Source of the DNA: Parabacteroides sp. PF5-6
Lineage (GTDB): Bacteria; Bacteroidota; Bacteroidia; Bacteroidales; Tannerellaceae
DNA length: 64,000 bases
NCBI RefSeq assembly: GCF_029504695.1
Contig: NZ_JAQFIN010000003.1
Span: 186,001-250,000 of the forward strand
Direction: 5' to 3'
This document shows, piece by piece, positions 8,623-16,632 of the stretch. Below the pieces are notes generated by a model. The model was not told where the DNA came from and ran no database searches. It saw nothing but the letters and a program-made list of their open reading frames with translations. Numbering within the stretch: the stretch's first letter is position 1; every line of letters begins with the position of its first letter. Position numbers and translations under genes: made by a program.

Positions 8623-9573
8623 ATGAATAGAATTGCCTCTCTTTTTGAAATAAATCACCCTATCGTGCAAGGTGGCATGGTTTGGTGCAGTGGCTGGCGC
8701 CTGGCTTCGGCCGTAAGTAACGCCGGAGGACTGGGTTTATTGGGTGCCGGATCGATGTATCCGGAAGTTTTACGCGAGCATATCCGCCAATGTAAGGCGG
8801 CAACCACCCGCCCGTTCGGGGTCAATGTACCCCTGATGTACCCCGAAATCGAAACCCTCATGCAGATCATCGTCGAAGAAGGGGTGAAGATTGTTTTCAC
8901 CTCGGCGGGCAATCCGAAGCTCTGGACTTCACGGCTGCAGGCGGAAGGCATCAAGGTGGCGCATGTAGTGAGCAGCTCTCGCTTCGCACATAAATGTGAA
9001 GAAGCCGGAGTAGACGCCATCGTAGCCGAAGGATTCGAAGCCGGCGGACATAACGGGCGGGAAGAGACCACCACGATGTGCCTGATCCCCGCCGTACGCC
9101 GGGCCACCTCCCTGCCCCTGATCGCTGCCGGCGGTATCGCGACGGGCGAAGGCATCGCCGCCGTCCTGGCCCTGGGTGCCGATGGGGTACAGATCGGTAC
9201 GCGCTTTGCCCTGTCGAAAGAAAGTTCGGCGCATGCAAACTTCAAACAACTTTGTCTCAACCTGAACGAAGGCGACACCCAGCTCTTGTTGAAGACACTC
9301 TCTCCCACCCGCCTGGTCAAAAGCCCCTTTGCCGATGCCGTAAAAGAAGCCGAACAACGGGGCGCCGGCGTCGAAGAACTGCGCGCCCTCCTGGGACGCG
9401 GCCGGGCCAAGAAAGGCATCTTCGAAGGCAACCTGGAAGAAGGCGAACTGGAGATCGGCCAGATAGCCTCCCTTTTGCGCCAGGAAGAATCGGTCGCCGA
9501 AATCCTCTCCGACCTCCTCAATGGCTACCAAAGGGCGGTTGAAAAGCTACGGGCTGGAGTATTTGTTTGTTGA
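8623..9573 (+). CDS. FMN-dependent nitronate monooxygenase / FabK-like enoyl-ACP reductase
   Basis: A TIM-barrel flavoenzyme of 316 residues in the 2-nitropropane dioxygenase superfamily, which includes nitronate monooxygenases and the enoyl-ACP reductase FabK. Motifs: N-terminal NHPIVQGGM, SNAGGLGLLGAG, the catalytic-type His143 in EAGGHNG, and the FMN-phosphate loop AAGGIATGEG (168-177) followed by GADGVQIGTRF. Sequence alone does not separate the two activities. The final residues (GVFVC) and the stop codon are provided by a GGAGTA-type palindromic repeat (9556-9592), so the C-terminus seems to have been altered by that element. Confidence 0.85.
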   Translation: MNRIASLFEINHPIVQGGMVWCSGWRLASAVSNAGGLGLLGAGSMYPEVLREHIRQCKAATTRPFGVNVPLMYPEIETLMQIIVEEGVKIVFTSAGNPKLWTSRLQAEGIKVAHVVSSSRFAHKCEEAGVDAIVAEGFEAGGHNGREETTTMCLIPAVRRATSLPLIAAGGIATGEGIAAVLALGADGVQIGTRFALSKESSAHANFKQLCLNLNEGDTQLLLKTLSPTRLVKSPFADAVKEAEQRGAGVEELRALLGRGRAKKGIFEGNLEEGELEIGQIASLLRQEESVAEILSDLLNGYQRAVEKLRAGVFVC

Positions 9574-9592
9574 TAGTTGTCAAGCAATACTC
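9556..9592. repeat. Single-dyad GGAGTA-type palindromic element
   Basis: GGAGTATTTGTTT is followed by the dyad GTTGATAGTTGTCAAG and then AATACTC. It has the same layout as the complete 42-bp copy at 25929-25970, but 5 bp are missing on the right side. The element overlaps the stop codon of the preceding gene. Confidence 0.75.
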
Positions 9593-9644
9593 ATTTTCAT
9601 AAGAAGCTGATTTACTGCTCCTTAGAATCCCTTAAAATCAAGAG

Positions 9645-9732
9645 AAAAAACTACCGGTAGTTTGCTCATCAACTACCGGTAGTTTGTCGACGAACTACCG
9701 GTAGTTTATTCGCAAAGTACCGGTAGTTTATT
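9645..9732. repeat. Phased palindrome array B (CTACCGGTAG x4, 22-bp pitch)
   Basis: CTACCGGTAG starts at 9651, 9673 and 9695, and GTACCGGTAG at 9717, all exactly 22 bp apart. With flanking AAA/TTT each unit is a 16-nt palindrome plus 6 nt. It gives eight alternating half-sites of 11 bp. It lies just upstream of a sigma-factor promoter; the same core recurs at 50173-50260. Confidence 0.9.
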
Positions 9733-9749
9733 TTCAAGGTCTTTTTTAC

Positions 9750-9757
9750 TACTTTTG
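9750..9757 (+). promoter_or_regulatory. -7-like element immediately before the ECF sigma gene
   Basis: TACTTTTG matches TAnnTTTG but ends only three bases before the ATG at 9761. Transcription from it would give a leaderless message or need a different start, so the match may be coincidental. Confidence 0.35.
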
Positions 9758-9760
9758 TCT

Positions 9761-10330
9761 ATGCGCTTTCGCAGAAATATATCGAAACTGGCCGACGAGG
9801 AATTACTGACGGAGTATAAAAGATCGGGCGACACGGCCTATTTCGGTGAACTCTACAACCGGTATACACCTTTGTTGTATGGGGTTTGCCTGAAATACCT
9901 GAAAGATGCCGACAAAGCACAGGATGCCGTGATGCAACTCTTTGAGCAGTTGCTTCCCAAGATTTCCCAGTACGAGATCCAGGTGTTTCGCACCTGGTTG
10001 CATTCGGTCGTGAAGAATCATTGCCTGCAGATCTTACGCAAAGAAAGCCGGCAGATTGTCGTTGATTTACGGGCTGATCTTGTGGAATCAGACGAGATCC
10101 TGCATCTATTGGAAGACGAAGAACCCGATAGCGAACGCATGGAAGCCTTGAAATGCTGTATGGCGAAGCTTCCGGAAGAACAAAGAATAAGCATTACGCA
10201 TTTCTTTATCGATGAAATGTCGTATGCCGATATTGTGGAGACGACCGGATACTCGCTAAGCCGCGTAAAGAGTTATATCCAGAACGGGAAACGGAACCTG
10301 AAGATATGCATTGAAAAACAAATGAAATGA
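9761..10330 (+). CDS. ECF (sigma-70 family) RNA polymerase sigma factor
   Basis: Directs RNA polymerase to a specific regulon. The 190-residue protein has sigma region 2 near the N-terminus (YFGELYNRYTPLLYGVCLKYLKDADKAQDAVMQLFEQLL) and sigma region 4 near the C-terminus (LPEEQRISITHFFIDEMSYADIVETTGYSLSRVKSYI). I chose the ATG at 9761; a TTG at 9755 would add two residues. The stop overlaps the next gene by 4 bp (ATGA), so the membrane protein encoded there is its probable regulator. Confidence 0.9.
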   Translation: MRFRRNISKLADEELLTEYKRSGDTAYFGELYNRYTPLLYGVCLKYLKDADKAQDAVMQLFEQLLPKISQYEIQVFRTWLHSVVKNHCLQILRKESRQIVVDLRADLVESDEILHLLEDEEPDSERMEALKCCMAKLPEEQRISITHFFIDEMSYADIVETTGYSLSRVKSYIQNGKRNLKICIEKQMK

Positions 10331-10929
10331 GAATACGACGTTACATACAGGGACATCGCCGGGGACGGAAAGCCAATCGCCTCGAGCGGGATGCGATGCG
10401 CGATCCCTTTCTGGCCGAAGCGCTCGAAGGGTATGAACGGGCCAAAGAAGATCCGACCCCGCATATCAATATCTTACGCCGCAAGATCCGTTCGCGCAAC
10501 CAGCGCCGGTTGGATGTATTCAAATACGGAGGGCTTGCCGCCAGTCTTGTTTTTATTCTGGGCTTCGGCATTTATTTCGGATTTCATAAAGGCGGATCAC
10601 TGCCCGAACAGAAACCCCTGAACCGCATGATGATCGAAGAATCACAGGCGGCCGATCCGCAGGAATCGCAAATAGAGCCGGCGGCCGGCTTTGAGGCTTA
10701 TATTAAATATGTAGAGAAAGAAATGAAGCGGCCGACCGACGCCTGCAAAGACGCCCAAGGGCAAGTGACGGTTAGTTTCTTTGTCGATCCTGCCGGGAAG
10801 CCTTACGATATAAGGGTTACCCGATCCCTATGCCCCTCGAACGACCGGGAAGCCATGCGCCTGATCCGGGAAGGTCCACGCTGGACACCCACTGACGAAG
10901 AGGTGTCTTATACGATTGAGTTTGATTAG
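10327..10929 (+). CDS. Single-pass membrane protein with TonB-like C-terminal domain, probable sigma partner
   Basis: A 200-residue protein with a basic cytoplasmic N-terminus (about 1-65, including RDPFLAEALEGYERA, a motif common in Bacteroidota anti-sigma-like proteins). One TM helix lies at about 75-93, then a linker and a periplasmic domain (about 135-200). The last domain resembles the TonB C-terminal fold: QVTVSFFVDPAGKPYDIRVTRSLCPSNDREAMRLI. It is coupled to the ECF sigma gene by a 4-bp overlap, so an anti-sigma role is likely. Its stop overlaps that of the convergent TauE-like gene by 4 bp. Confidence 0.72.
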   Translation: MRIRRYIQGHRRGRKANRLERDAMRDPFLAEALEGYERAKEDPTPHINILRRKIRSRNQRRLDVFKYGGLAASLVFILGFGIYFGFHKGGSLPEQKPLNRMMIEESQAADPQESQIEPAAGFEAYIKYVEKEMKRPTDACKDAQGQVTVSFFVDPAGKPYDIRVTRSLCPSNDREAMRLIREGPRWTPTDEEVSYTIEFD

Positions 10930-11681
10930 ACAAACAAGATCAATGTCGACAGGACGGTGACGACAATGATAAAAACCCGGTAGGTCTTTTCGGCTACTTT
11001 CTTTACGAAATAGATGCCCAAAGCAGCACCGATAAGCATAAAGGGGATCGTGAGCGCATTGAGGTAAAGTGTAGTCCAGGAGATATTGTCCCACACGAAG
11101 ATCTGAAGCGGCAGTTTCAGGTAATTGACCACCAGAAAGAACCAGGCGCTGGTCCCGACAAAACTATATTTGGGCAGCCGCATCGACAAGAGGTAGACCG
11201 ACATCACCGCTCCCGCCGCATTGCCGATCATAGTCGTAAACCCACCCATCAAGCCAAACAAAGGGGCATACCACCAGGCCGAAAACATCTTACTATTGAC
11301 CCCTTTCCGCTCGGTCCAGAACATAACCGCCAGGCCGAGAAAAATACAGACAGCCATCAAACGCCGGAATTCATCAGCCGGTATCAATTTATCGACAGCG
11401 ATGGCCAGAAAAAAACCAACGATAGCCGAGGGCAAAAGCTTGAAGATATATCTCCATTCGGCCGCCCTCCGGTAATAGATCACAGCAATGATATCGGAAA
11501 AACAAAGCATGGGAAGAATCAATCCGGTGGAAGGCTTCGCACCGAAATTAATAGCCATCAACGGAATGGCGAGCATGGTTATTCCCTGGATGCCTGTCTT
11601 AGACATCCCGATAAACAGGGCACACACCATTAATAACACCCAATCGTAAGGAGAATTCATCCACAAAGAAATATCCGGCAT
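10926..11681 (-). CDS. TauE/SafE-family membrane permease (putative sulfite/organosulfur exporter)
   Basis: An inner-membrane transporter of 251 residues with about eight hydrophobic helices. Family features are the first helix with CALFIGMSKTGIQG and the repeat-like GLMGGFTTMIGNAAGAVMSVYLL. TauE/SafE members export sulfite, sulfoacetate or related anions, but the substrate here is unknown. The start is the ATG at 11681 (MPDISLWMN), since the longer frame would cross its own TAAATTTG promoter at 11706-11713. It is divergent from the membrane protein gene at 11773. Confidence 0.82.
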   Translation of the reverse strand: MPDISLWMNSPYDWVLLMVCALFIGMSKTGIQGITMLAIPLMAINFGAKPSTGLILPMLCFSDIIAVIYYRRAAEWRYIFKLLPSAIVGFFLAIAVDKLIPADEFRRLMAVCIFLGLAVMFWTERKGVNSKMFSAWWYAPLFGLMGGFTTMIGNAAGAVMSVYLLSMRLPKYSFVGTSAWFFLVVNYLKLPLQIFVWDNISWTTLYLNALTIPFMLIGAALGIYFVKKVAEKTYRVFIIVVTVLSTLILFV

Positions 11682-11705
11682 ATTATACACTTTGAAAAAC
11701 AATTG

Positions 11706-11733
11706 CAAATTTACAATAATATTGTTAAATTTG
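11706..11733. promoter_or_regulatory. Symmetric divergent promoter pair
   Basis: A near-perfect 28-bp inverted repeat: CAAATTTA (11706-11713, minus-strand TAAATTTG) and TAAATTTG (11726-11733). Each half is a -7 element facing outward, driving the TauE-like gene leftward and the membrane protein/LacI genes rightward. Because the same dyad contains both -7 elements, one bound protein could control both directions. Confidence 0.65.
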
Positions 11734-11772
11734 TCCGCACACACAAGTTATAAACAATAAAAAGAAAAGATT

Positions 11773-12423
11773 ATGGAGCAAACATTTACAATCTCTGAAG
11801 TAGTGAAAACTTCCTGGAGTTATTTGAAACAACAAATCTGGGTTTTGGTTGGCCTTCTTATCGGTTTTACTATTCTCTCTTTCCTGTTGAGCAGTATGAT
11901 CTCACCGACATCCATCACGATGACGATCGTTGGGACCGTCGTTTCCGCGCTCATTTCCTGTATCTTTTACCTGGGATATTATAAGAATATGTTCCAGACC
12001 TTAGACGATCTGGAACCGCAGTTTTCGGCTTACGGCCAGCAGGCATCCAAGTTCCTGACTTATTTTATCGCGAACATCATCCTCGGGGTTTCCGTTACGA
12101 TCGGGATCATGCTGTTGATTGTGCCGGGTATCTATCTGATGATTCGTTTACAATTCTATTCCTGCTTCATCGTGGAAGAGAATGCCGGTATTATCGATTC
12201 GCTGAAACGCAGTTGGGCGCTGACCGAAGGGCGTGCCATGCAACTGTTCCTGTTGGGCTTGGTGCAGCTCGCCATCCTGATTGTAGGCATTTTGTTGTTA
12301 GGTATCGGCGTATTGGTCGCAGCTCCTTTCGTCTATATGATCCAATGTTACGTATTCAGACTATTGAACAATCCTTTGGCCATAGCCGAAGAAGGATCTC
12401 AGGACGTAGCCGAACAAATATAA
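11773..12423 (+). CDS. Integral membrane protein of unknown function
   Basis: A 216-residue protein with a cytoplasmic N-terminus (MEQTFTISEVVKTSWSYLKQQ) and about five or six hydrophobic segments (27-45, 52-75, 95-125, 150-190). SLKRSWALTEGR between segments is typical of the DUF975/GlpQ-membrane-domain-like group of Bacteroidota proteins. Its biochemical role is not known. It is followed after four bases by the LacI-type regulator and is probably co-transcribed with it. Confidence 0.7.
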   Translation: MEQTFTISEVVKTSWSYLKQQIWVLVGLLIGFTILSFLLSSMISPTSITMTIVGTVVSALISCIFYLGYYKNMFQTLDDLEPQFSAYGQQASKFLTYFIANIILGVSVTIGIMLLIVPGIYLMIRLQFYSCFIVEENAGIIDSLKRSWALTEGRAMQLFLLGLVQLAILIVGILLLGIGVLVAAPFVYMIQCYVFRLLNNPLAIAEEGSQDVAEQI

Positions 12424-12427
12424 AATC

Positions 12428-13486
12428 ATGAACAAAAACTATCGCATCAAAGATATTGCAGAGATGTCGGGCGTGTCGACCGGAACGGTCGACCGCATCC
12501 TGCATAATCGGGGAAAAGTGTCCGAGGAAGCCCGGAAGAAAGTAGAAAAGGTATTGAAAGAGATTGATTATCATCCCAACCTGATCGCCCGTTCGCTGGC
12601 ACTGAAAAAGCAATATCACTTTTATACCTTGATCCCTTCGTATGAAACGGGAGAATACTGGGAAACTTTTTCGATGGGAATAACCAAAGCCGAACAGGAA
12701 TTATTCAGTTACAATGTGGAGATCACCCCACTCTATTTCAATCAGTACGACCGGAACAGCTTCGACCGGCTGATCCAACAATTGGTTGAAGCCGACTGCC
12801 AGGGCGTCGTCATTGCGACCCTCTTCAAAGAAAGTGTCTTGGAGCTTGTTCAAACGCTGGATAAGAAAGAGATCCCTTATGTACTGATCGATGCCTATAT
12901 CGAAAACACCAACTGTGTGGCCTATTACGGCACCAACTCTTATGATTCGGGCTATATCGCCGGACGTTTATTGTTTGAACAGATCCGGCCGGCCGAAGAT
13001 ATCGCGATCTTCCGGTTTCTGCGGCGGGGCGATTTGTATTCGACCCAGGTACAAGTGCGCGAATCCGGATTCCGCACCTATCTGAATGAAAACCATTTTG
13101 AAGGAAGGATTTATCCGGTGCGTATCCATGCCGATAACCAGGAGGAGAACTTTAAAATCCTGGACGATTTCTTCCATGACAACCCGAATGTCAAAGCCGG
13201 TATAATCTTTAATTCACGGGCGCATCAATTGGGGTATTACTTCAGTCAGCATCCGGATCTCTCGTTCAAACTCATGGGATATGACGTGATCGAAGAAAAT
13301 ATTCAGTATCTCAACAGTGGACACATCACTCATTTGATCGCACAGCGTCCGGAAGTACAGGGATTCAATGCGGTCAAGGCCCTGTTCAGGCATCTGGTAT
13401 TGCACGAAGCGGTGGAGCAGATCAACTATATGCCGATCGATATCCTGATCAAAGAGAATATCCGATATTACAATAATTATATTTAA
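12428..13486 (+). CDS. LacI/GalR-family transcriptional regulator
   Basis: A 352-residue regulator with an N-terminal LacI helix-turn-helix (YRIKDIAEMSGVSTGTVDRILHNRG, residues 5-29) and hinge helix HPNLIARSLALKK. The C-terminal periplasmic-binding-protein-like effector domain begins at about residue 62 and probably binds a sugar. It is followed, across a phosphatase gene on the other strand, by secreted sugar-modifying enzymes (from 14316), which are candidate targets. Effector and operator are unknown. Its stop overlaps that of the convergent phosphatase gene by 4 bp. Confidence 0.88.
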   Translation: MNKNYRIKDIAEMSGVSTGTVDRILHNRGKVSEEARKKVEKVLKEIDYHPNLIARSLALKKQYHFYTLIPSYETGEYWETFSMGITKAEQELFSYNVEITPLYFNQYDRNSFDRLIQQLVEADCQGVVIATLFKESVLELVQTLDKKEIPYVLIDAYIENTNCVAYYGTNSYDSGYIAGRLLFEQIRPAEDIAIFRFLRRGDLYSTQVQVRESGFRTYLNENHFEGRIYPVRIHADNQEENFKILDDFFHDNPNVKAGIIFNSRAHQLGYYFSQHPDLSFKLMGYDVIEENIQYLNSGHITHLIAQRPEVQGFNAVKALFRHLVLHEAVEQINYMPIDILIKENIRYYNNYI

Positions 13487-14073
13487 ACAGGATTCTTTTC
13501 CAATCCCAACTCATTCCGCAGCTTCTCTACATCAATCTTCCGCAACAACCGGGGAATATTGATGTAGACTTTATGATGCCCGTATCCCCCTTCGAGCATT
13601 TCGCGGATCGCTTCTTCTTTGGGCACTCCGCAAAAAACCATCTGATAAAGGGCGGCGACAGCTCCGGTCCGGTTCGATCCATGAAAGCAATGAATGAGTA
13701 TCGGCCCTTTCCGGTCGCGGATAATACGCATGGCTTCGACCAGATCCGCTTCGGAAAGCAGATGGGCGTGTATCGGGATATGGTGTAAGGTGAGCGAAGT
13801 GTCTTTTGCTTTATCATCATCCTGGTTGTAGCGCCTTAAGTTTAAGACTTCAACGATGCCATATTGCTCCAAGGCTTTGAAATCGTCGGGATAGGGTTGG
13901 TCGGAACGGTATACTCCCGAGTCTACCTGATGAAAGTTAATCAATTTGCTTCCGGGTAATGATATACCTCCCTTCAAATCTTCCTTTTCGAATCGGGCCA
14001 TAGCAAAGATGACGACAAGAAATAAAGAAAGAAAAGCAAATAATAAAACGGTTGACCTTTTTAATGATTTCAT
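13483..14073 (-). CDS. Membrane-anchored dual-specificity/tyrosine phosphatase-like protein
   Basis: A 196-residue protein with an N-terminal signal anchor (MKSLKRSTVLLFAFLSLFLVVIF...) and a cysteine-phosphatase domain. The P-loop HCFHGSNRTG has nucleophile Cys129 and Arg135, and an upstream YRSDQP motif is typical of the DSP-like family. The start was set at the ATG at 14073, where the hydrophobic anchor begins; 14079 is an alternative. The catalytic domain is predicted to face the periplasm. The substrate is unknown. Confidence 0.83.
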   Translation of the reverse strand: MKSLKRSTVLLFAFLSLFLVVIFAMARFEKEDLKGGISLPGSKLINFHQVDSGVYRSDQPYPDDFKALEQYGIVEVLNLRRYNQDDDKAKDTSLTLHHIPIHAHLLSEADLVEAMRIIRDRKGPILIHCFHGSNRTGAVAALYQMVFCGVPKEEAIREMLEGGYGHHKVYINIPRLLRKIDVEKLRNELGLEKNPV

Positions 14074-14090
14074 TCGCATATATTTTATCG

Positions 14091-14098
14091 CAAATCTA
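14091..14098 (-). promoter_or_regulatory. -7 promoter element for the phosphatase gene
   Basis: The minus strand reads TAGATTTG, a TAnnTTTG match 17 bases before the start at 14073. It supports the shorter start. Confidence 0.6.
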
Positions 14099-14257
14099 AC
14101 AAAAGGCTTTATATTTAACAAGCTATAAGGTCTGAAAATCATACATCATATTAAAACAACCCAGATTAAACCCTCCCATTTCCGGGGAAAAGACCGCAAA
14201 GAGTAGTTATTAATACCTAATATTTGTAAAAGACAATTTCAACTGATCAAAAACAGC

Positions 14258-14265
14258 TACATTTG
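14258..14265 (+). promoter_or_regulatory. -7 promoter element for the oxidoreductase-isomerase operon
   Basis: TACATTTG matches TAnnTTTG, 50 bases before the ATG at 14316. A TTTC at about the expected -33 distance lies upstream. Confidence 0.6.
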
Positions 14266-14315
14266 TTAAATGAGGTAAAGTCCTCTTTTTATTCACCTTA
14301 TAGATTCTGAATACT

Positions 14316-15683
14316 ATGATCCATCAAAACAAATTCAATCGACGAAGTTTTTTTAAAAGTTCAGCGGCGGGAGCCATCGGTGCATGGTCTGTTCCGGCCT
14401 TTTTGAGTAGTTGCTCCGGTGATTCATCTAAATCCTCAAAAAAAGAAATACTAAGGGAAGTCTCTGTGCCCGAGATATTGGCTAAGGCACCCGACGGCAA
14501 ACCCTTGAAAGCCGGGCTGGTCGGTTGCGGAGGAAGAGGTTCCGGCGCAGCCATCAATTTCCTGGATGCAGGAAACGGACTGGAAGTAACGGCTTTGGGG
14601 GATATCTTCCCGGACAAATTGGAAGCCTGTCGCGCGGCATTGAAAGAAAGGGGACAAACCGTTGCCGACGAACATTGCTTTATCGGTTTTGAAGCCTACA
14701 AACAAGTGATCGACTCGGGCGTGGATGTCGTCTTATTGTGTACGCCTCCCGTATTTCGGCCGATCCACTTCGAATACGCTATAGAGAAAGGAAAGCATTG
14801 TTTTATCGAAAAACCCTGTGCGGTCGATCCATATGGCGCCAAACAGATGTTGGTCACCAGCAAGCGGGCCGATCAGAAAGGGCTGTCGATCATTAGCGGA
14901 ACCATACGCCGGTCGCAAAAAGACTGTATCGAAACCTACCGCCGGGTAGCCGGAGGAGCGATCGGCGAGATCGTCTCGGCGCACGTATCCCGCCTGGGTG
15001 GGGCCTTATGGTTCGTGCAACGCCGCCCGGAATGGAATGATATGGAATACATGATGCGCAACTGGGTGAATTTCTGCTGGACTTCCGGCGATCTGGTGGT
15101 CGAACAGTTTATCCATGAGATCGATATGATGTCCTGGTTTATGGGCGATCGCAAACCGGTACGCGCCGAAGCAACCGGCGGACGCCAACGTCGGGTGACC
15201 GGCGATATGTACGACTTCTTCAGCATTGAATATGTGTACGACAATGGAAGCCGCGCGCATTGTACCTCCCGCCAGATGGGCGGTTGCGACTACAATCACA
15301 GCGTAATGGTCTACGGCACGAAAGGATATACCAACTGTTTTGATAAGATATACAATTTAGACGGATCCATTGCCTGGCAATATCCTCATCCCAAACCGGA
15401 GGATGCGGATCAGTCCATGGCCGTGCCCGACCCGTACGTGCAGGAGTTGATCCGCCTGGTCACCGCCATACGGACAAATAAACCCATGAACGACACGGAA
15501 CTGCATGTGCAATCCACCCTGATGGCGATTATGGGACGGGAGTCGGCTTATACCGGTAAGTTTATTACCTGGGATCAGATCATCGCCTCCTCACAACGGC
15601 TTGGGCCGGAAGAATATGCGTTCGGACCCGTTCCGGGCATCAAAGAAGAAATTCCTTTGGCAGGAGCTGCCCCTAAAATCTAA
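14316..15683 (+). CDS. Tat-exported Gfo/Idh/MocA-family oxidoreductase lipoprotein
   Basis: A 455-residue NAD(P)-dependent sugar oxidoreductase. The N-terminus has a twin-arginine motif (NRRSFFKSS, residues 8-16), a hydrophobic stretch and a lipobox ending at Cys33 (LSSC), so it should be exported folded and lipidated. The Rossmann motif is GLVGCGGRGSGAA (68-80); the family EKP motif is at 164-166. Export with a bound nicotinamide cofactor is typical of Gfo/Idh/MocA enzymes that oxidise carbohydrates outside the cytoplasm. It forms an operon with the TIM-barrel isomerase 12 bases downstream. A role in C3 oxidation of a glycoside is inferred from the company of a DUF1080 gene elsewhere in the window. 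Confidence 0.87.
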   Translation: MIHQNKFNRRSFFKSSAAGAIGAWSVPAFLSSCSGDSSKSSKKEILREVSVPEILAKAPDGKPLKAGLVGCGGRGSGAAINFLDAGNGLEVTALGDIFPDKLEACRAALKERGQTVADEHCFIGFEAYKQVIDSGVDVVLLCTPPVFRPIHFEYAIEKGKHCFIEKPCAVDPYGAKQMLVTSKRADQKGLSIISGTIRRSQKDCIETYRRVAGGAIGEIVSAHVSRLGGALWFVQRRPEWNDMEYMMRNWVNFCWTSGDLVVEQFIHEIDMMSWFMGDRKPVRAEATGGRQRRVTGDMYDFFSIEYVYDNGSRAHCTSRQMGGCDYNHSVMVYGTKGYTNCFDKIYNLDGSIAWQYPHPKPEDADQSMAVPDPYVQELIRLVTAIRTNKPMNDTELHVQSTLMAIMGRESAYTGKFITWDQIIASSQRLGPEEYAFGPVPGIKEEIPLAGAAPKI

Positions 15684-15695
15684 ATACAACCCATC

Positions 15696-16607
15696 ATGCA
15701 ACGCAGAAAATTCATACAAAACAGTTTAGGCCTCGCGGCATTATCATTTGCCGGAAGCCGAATCCATACATTCGCGAATAACAATATACCGATGTCGGAA
15801 GTGACATGCCCGGCGTTCAAACGTTCGATCATGTGGGGAACGGTCTCAATGGAAGGTTCGGTCATGGAGAAATGCAAAGCCATCAAAGCGGCGGGTTACG
15901 ACGGCATCGAACCCAACAGCCACATGGACCGCAATGAAGTAATCGAAGCCATGAAAGCAAATGGTCTGCTGGCATCGAGCGTCTGCTGCTCGACGCATTG
16001 GGAACTGCTCCTCTCCCATCCCGACCCCGCCATCCGGGAAAAAGGAGTCGAGAATATCATCATTGCGATGGAAGATGCCAAAGCGTATCAAACGGATGCG
16101 TTATTGATTGTCCCCGGCAGAGTAGACGCGAATACCGGCTACGACGAATGTTGGGACCGCTCGACGGCATGTATCCGTCAATTGGTTCCGATTGCCGAGA
16201 AGTTAAAAGTCAAGCTCTGTGTCGAGAATGTATGGAACAATTTCCTCCTGAGTCCATTGGAGGCGAAACGTTATGTCGACCAGTTCAACAGTCCGTATGT
16301 CAGATTCTATTTTGATTGCGGTAATATATTAATGTATGGCTGGCCGGAGCAATGGATCAATATCCTGGGAGATCGCATCGGCCGTATCCATATCAAAGAA
16401 TTCAGTACGAAGACCGCTGACACAAAAGGGCGCTGGGAAGGCTTCGGCACGCCCCTGACCGAAGGCGATGTCGACTGGAAGAAAGTGATGGAAGCCGCAC
16501 GCAAACATTACAAGGGCACCTGGCTCACGACCGAACAAGGGCCGGCAGGCACACCGGAAGAATTAAAAGACTTACGCAATAGATTGGATCGGATCATTAA
16601 CGGTTAA
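15696..16607 (+). CDS. Secreted sugar phosphate isomerase/epimerase-like TIM barrel
   Basis: A 303-residue protein of the xylose-isomerase-like AP-endonuclease-2 superfamily. The N-terminus has MQRRKFIQNSLGLAALSFAG, a Tat-type signal. Metal-binding landmarks include KAAGYDGIEPNSH, LCVENVWNNF (Glu), RFYFDCGN (Asp), RIGRIHIKEF (His) and a late TTEQGP (Glu). Members isomerise, epimerise or eliminate sugars using a divalent metal; the exact reaction cannot be read here. It lies 12 bases after the Gfo/Idh/MocA gene, so the two probably act in sequence on one substrate in the periplasm. Confidence 0.85.
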   Translation: MQRRKFIQNSLGLAALSFAGSRIHTFANNNIPMSEVTCPAFKRSIMWGTVSMEGSVMEKCKAIKAAGYDGIEPNSHMDRNEVIEAMKANGLLASSVCCSTHWELLLSHPDPAIREKGVENIIIAMEDAKAYQTDALLIVPGRVDANTGYDECWDRSTACIRQLVPIAEKLKVKLCVENVWNNFLLSPLEAKRYVDQFNSPYVRFYFDCGNILMYGWPEQWINILGDRIGRIHIKEFSTKTADTKGRWEGFGTPLTEGDVDWKKVMEAARKHYKGTWLTTEQGPAGTPEELKDLRNRLDRIING

Positions 16608-16632
16608 CTCTTGATTCCTCATTTTCAGCACA

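Noticed and set aside
8419-8670. 83-codon minus-strand frame between the unknown protein and the flavoenzyme
   Set aside because: It crosses the start of the flavoenzyme gene and its promoter and has no recognisable sequence.
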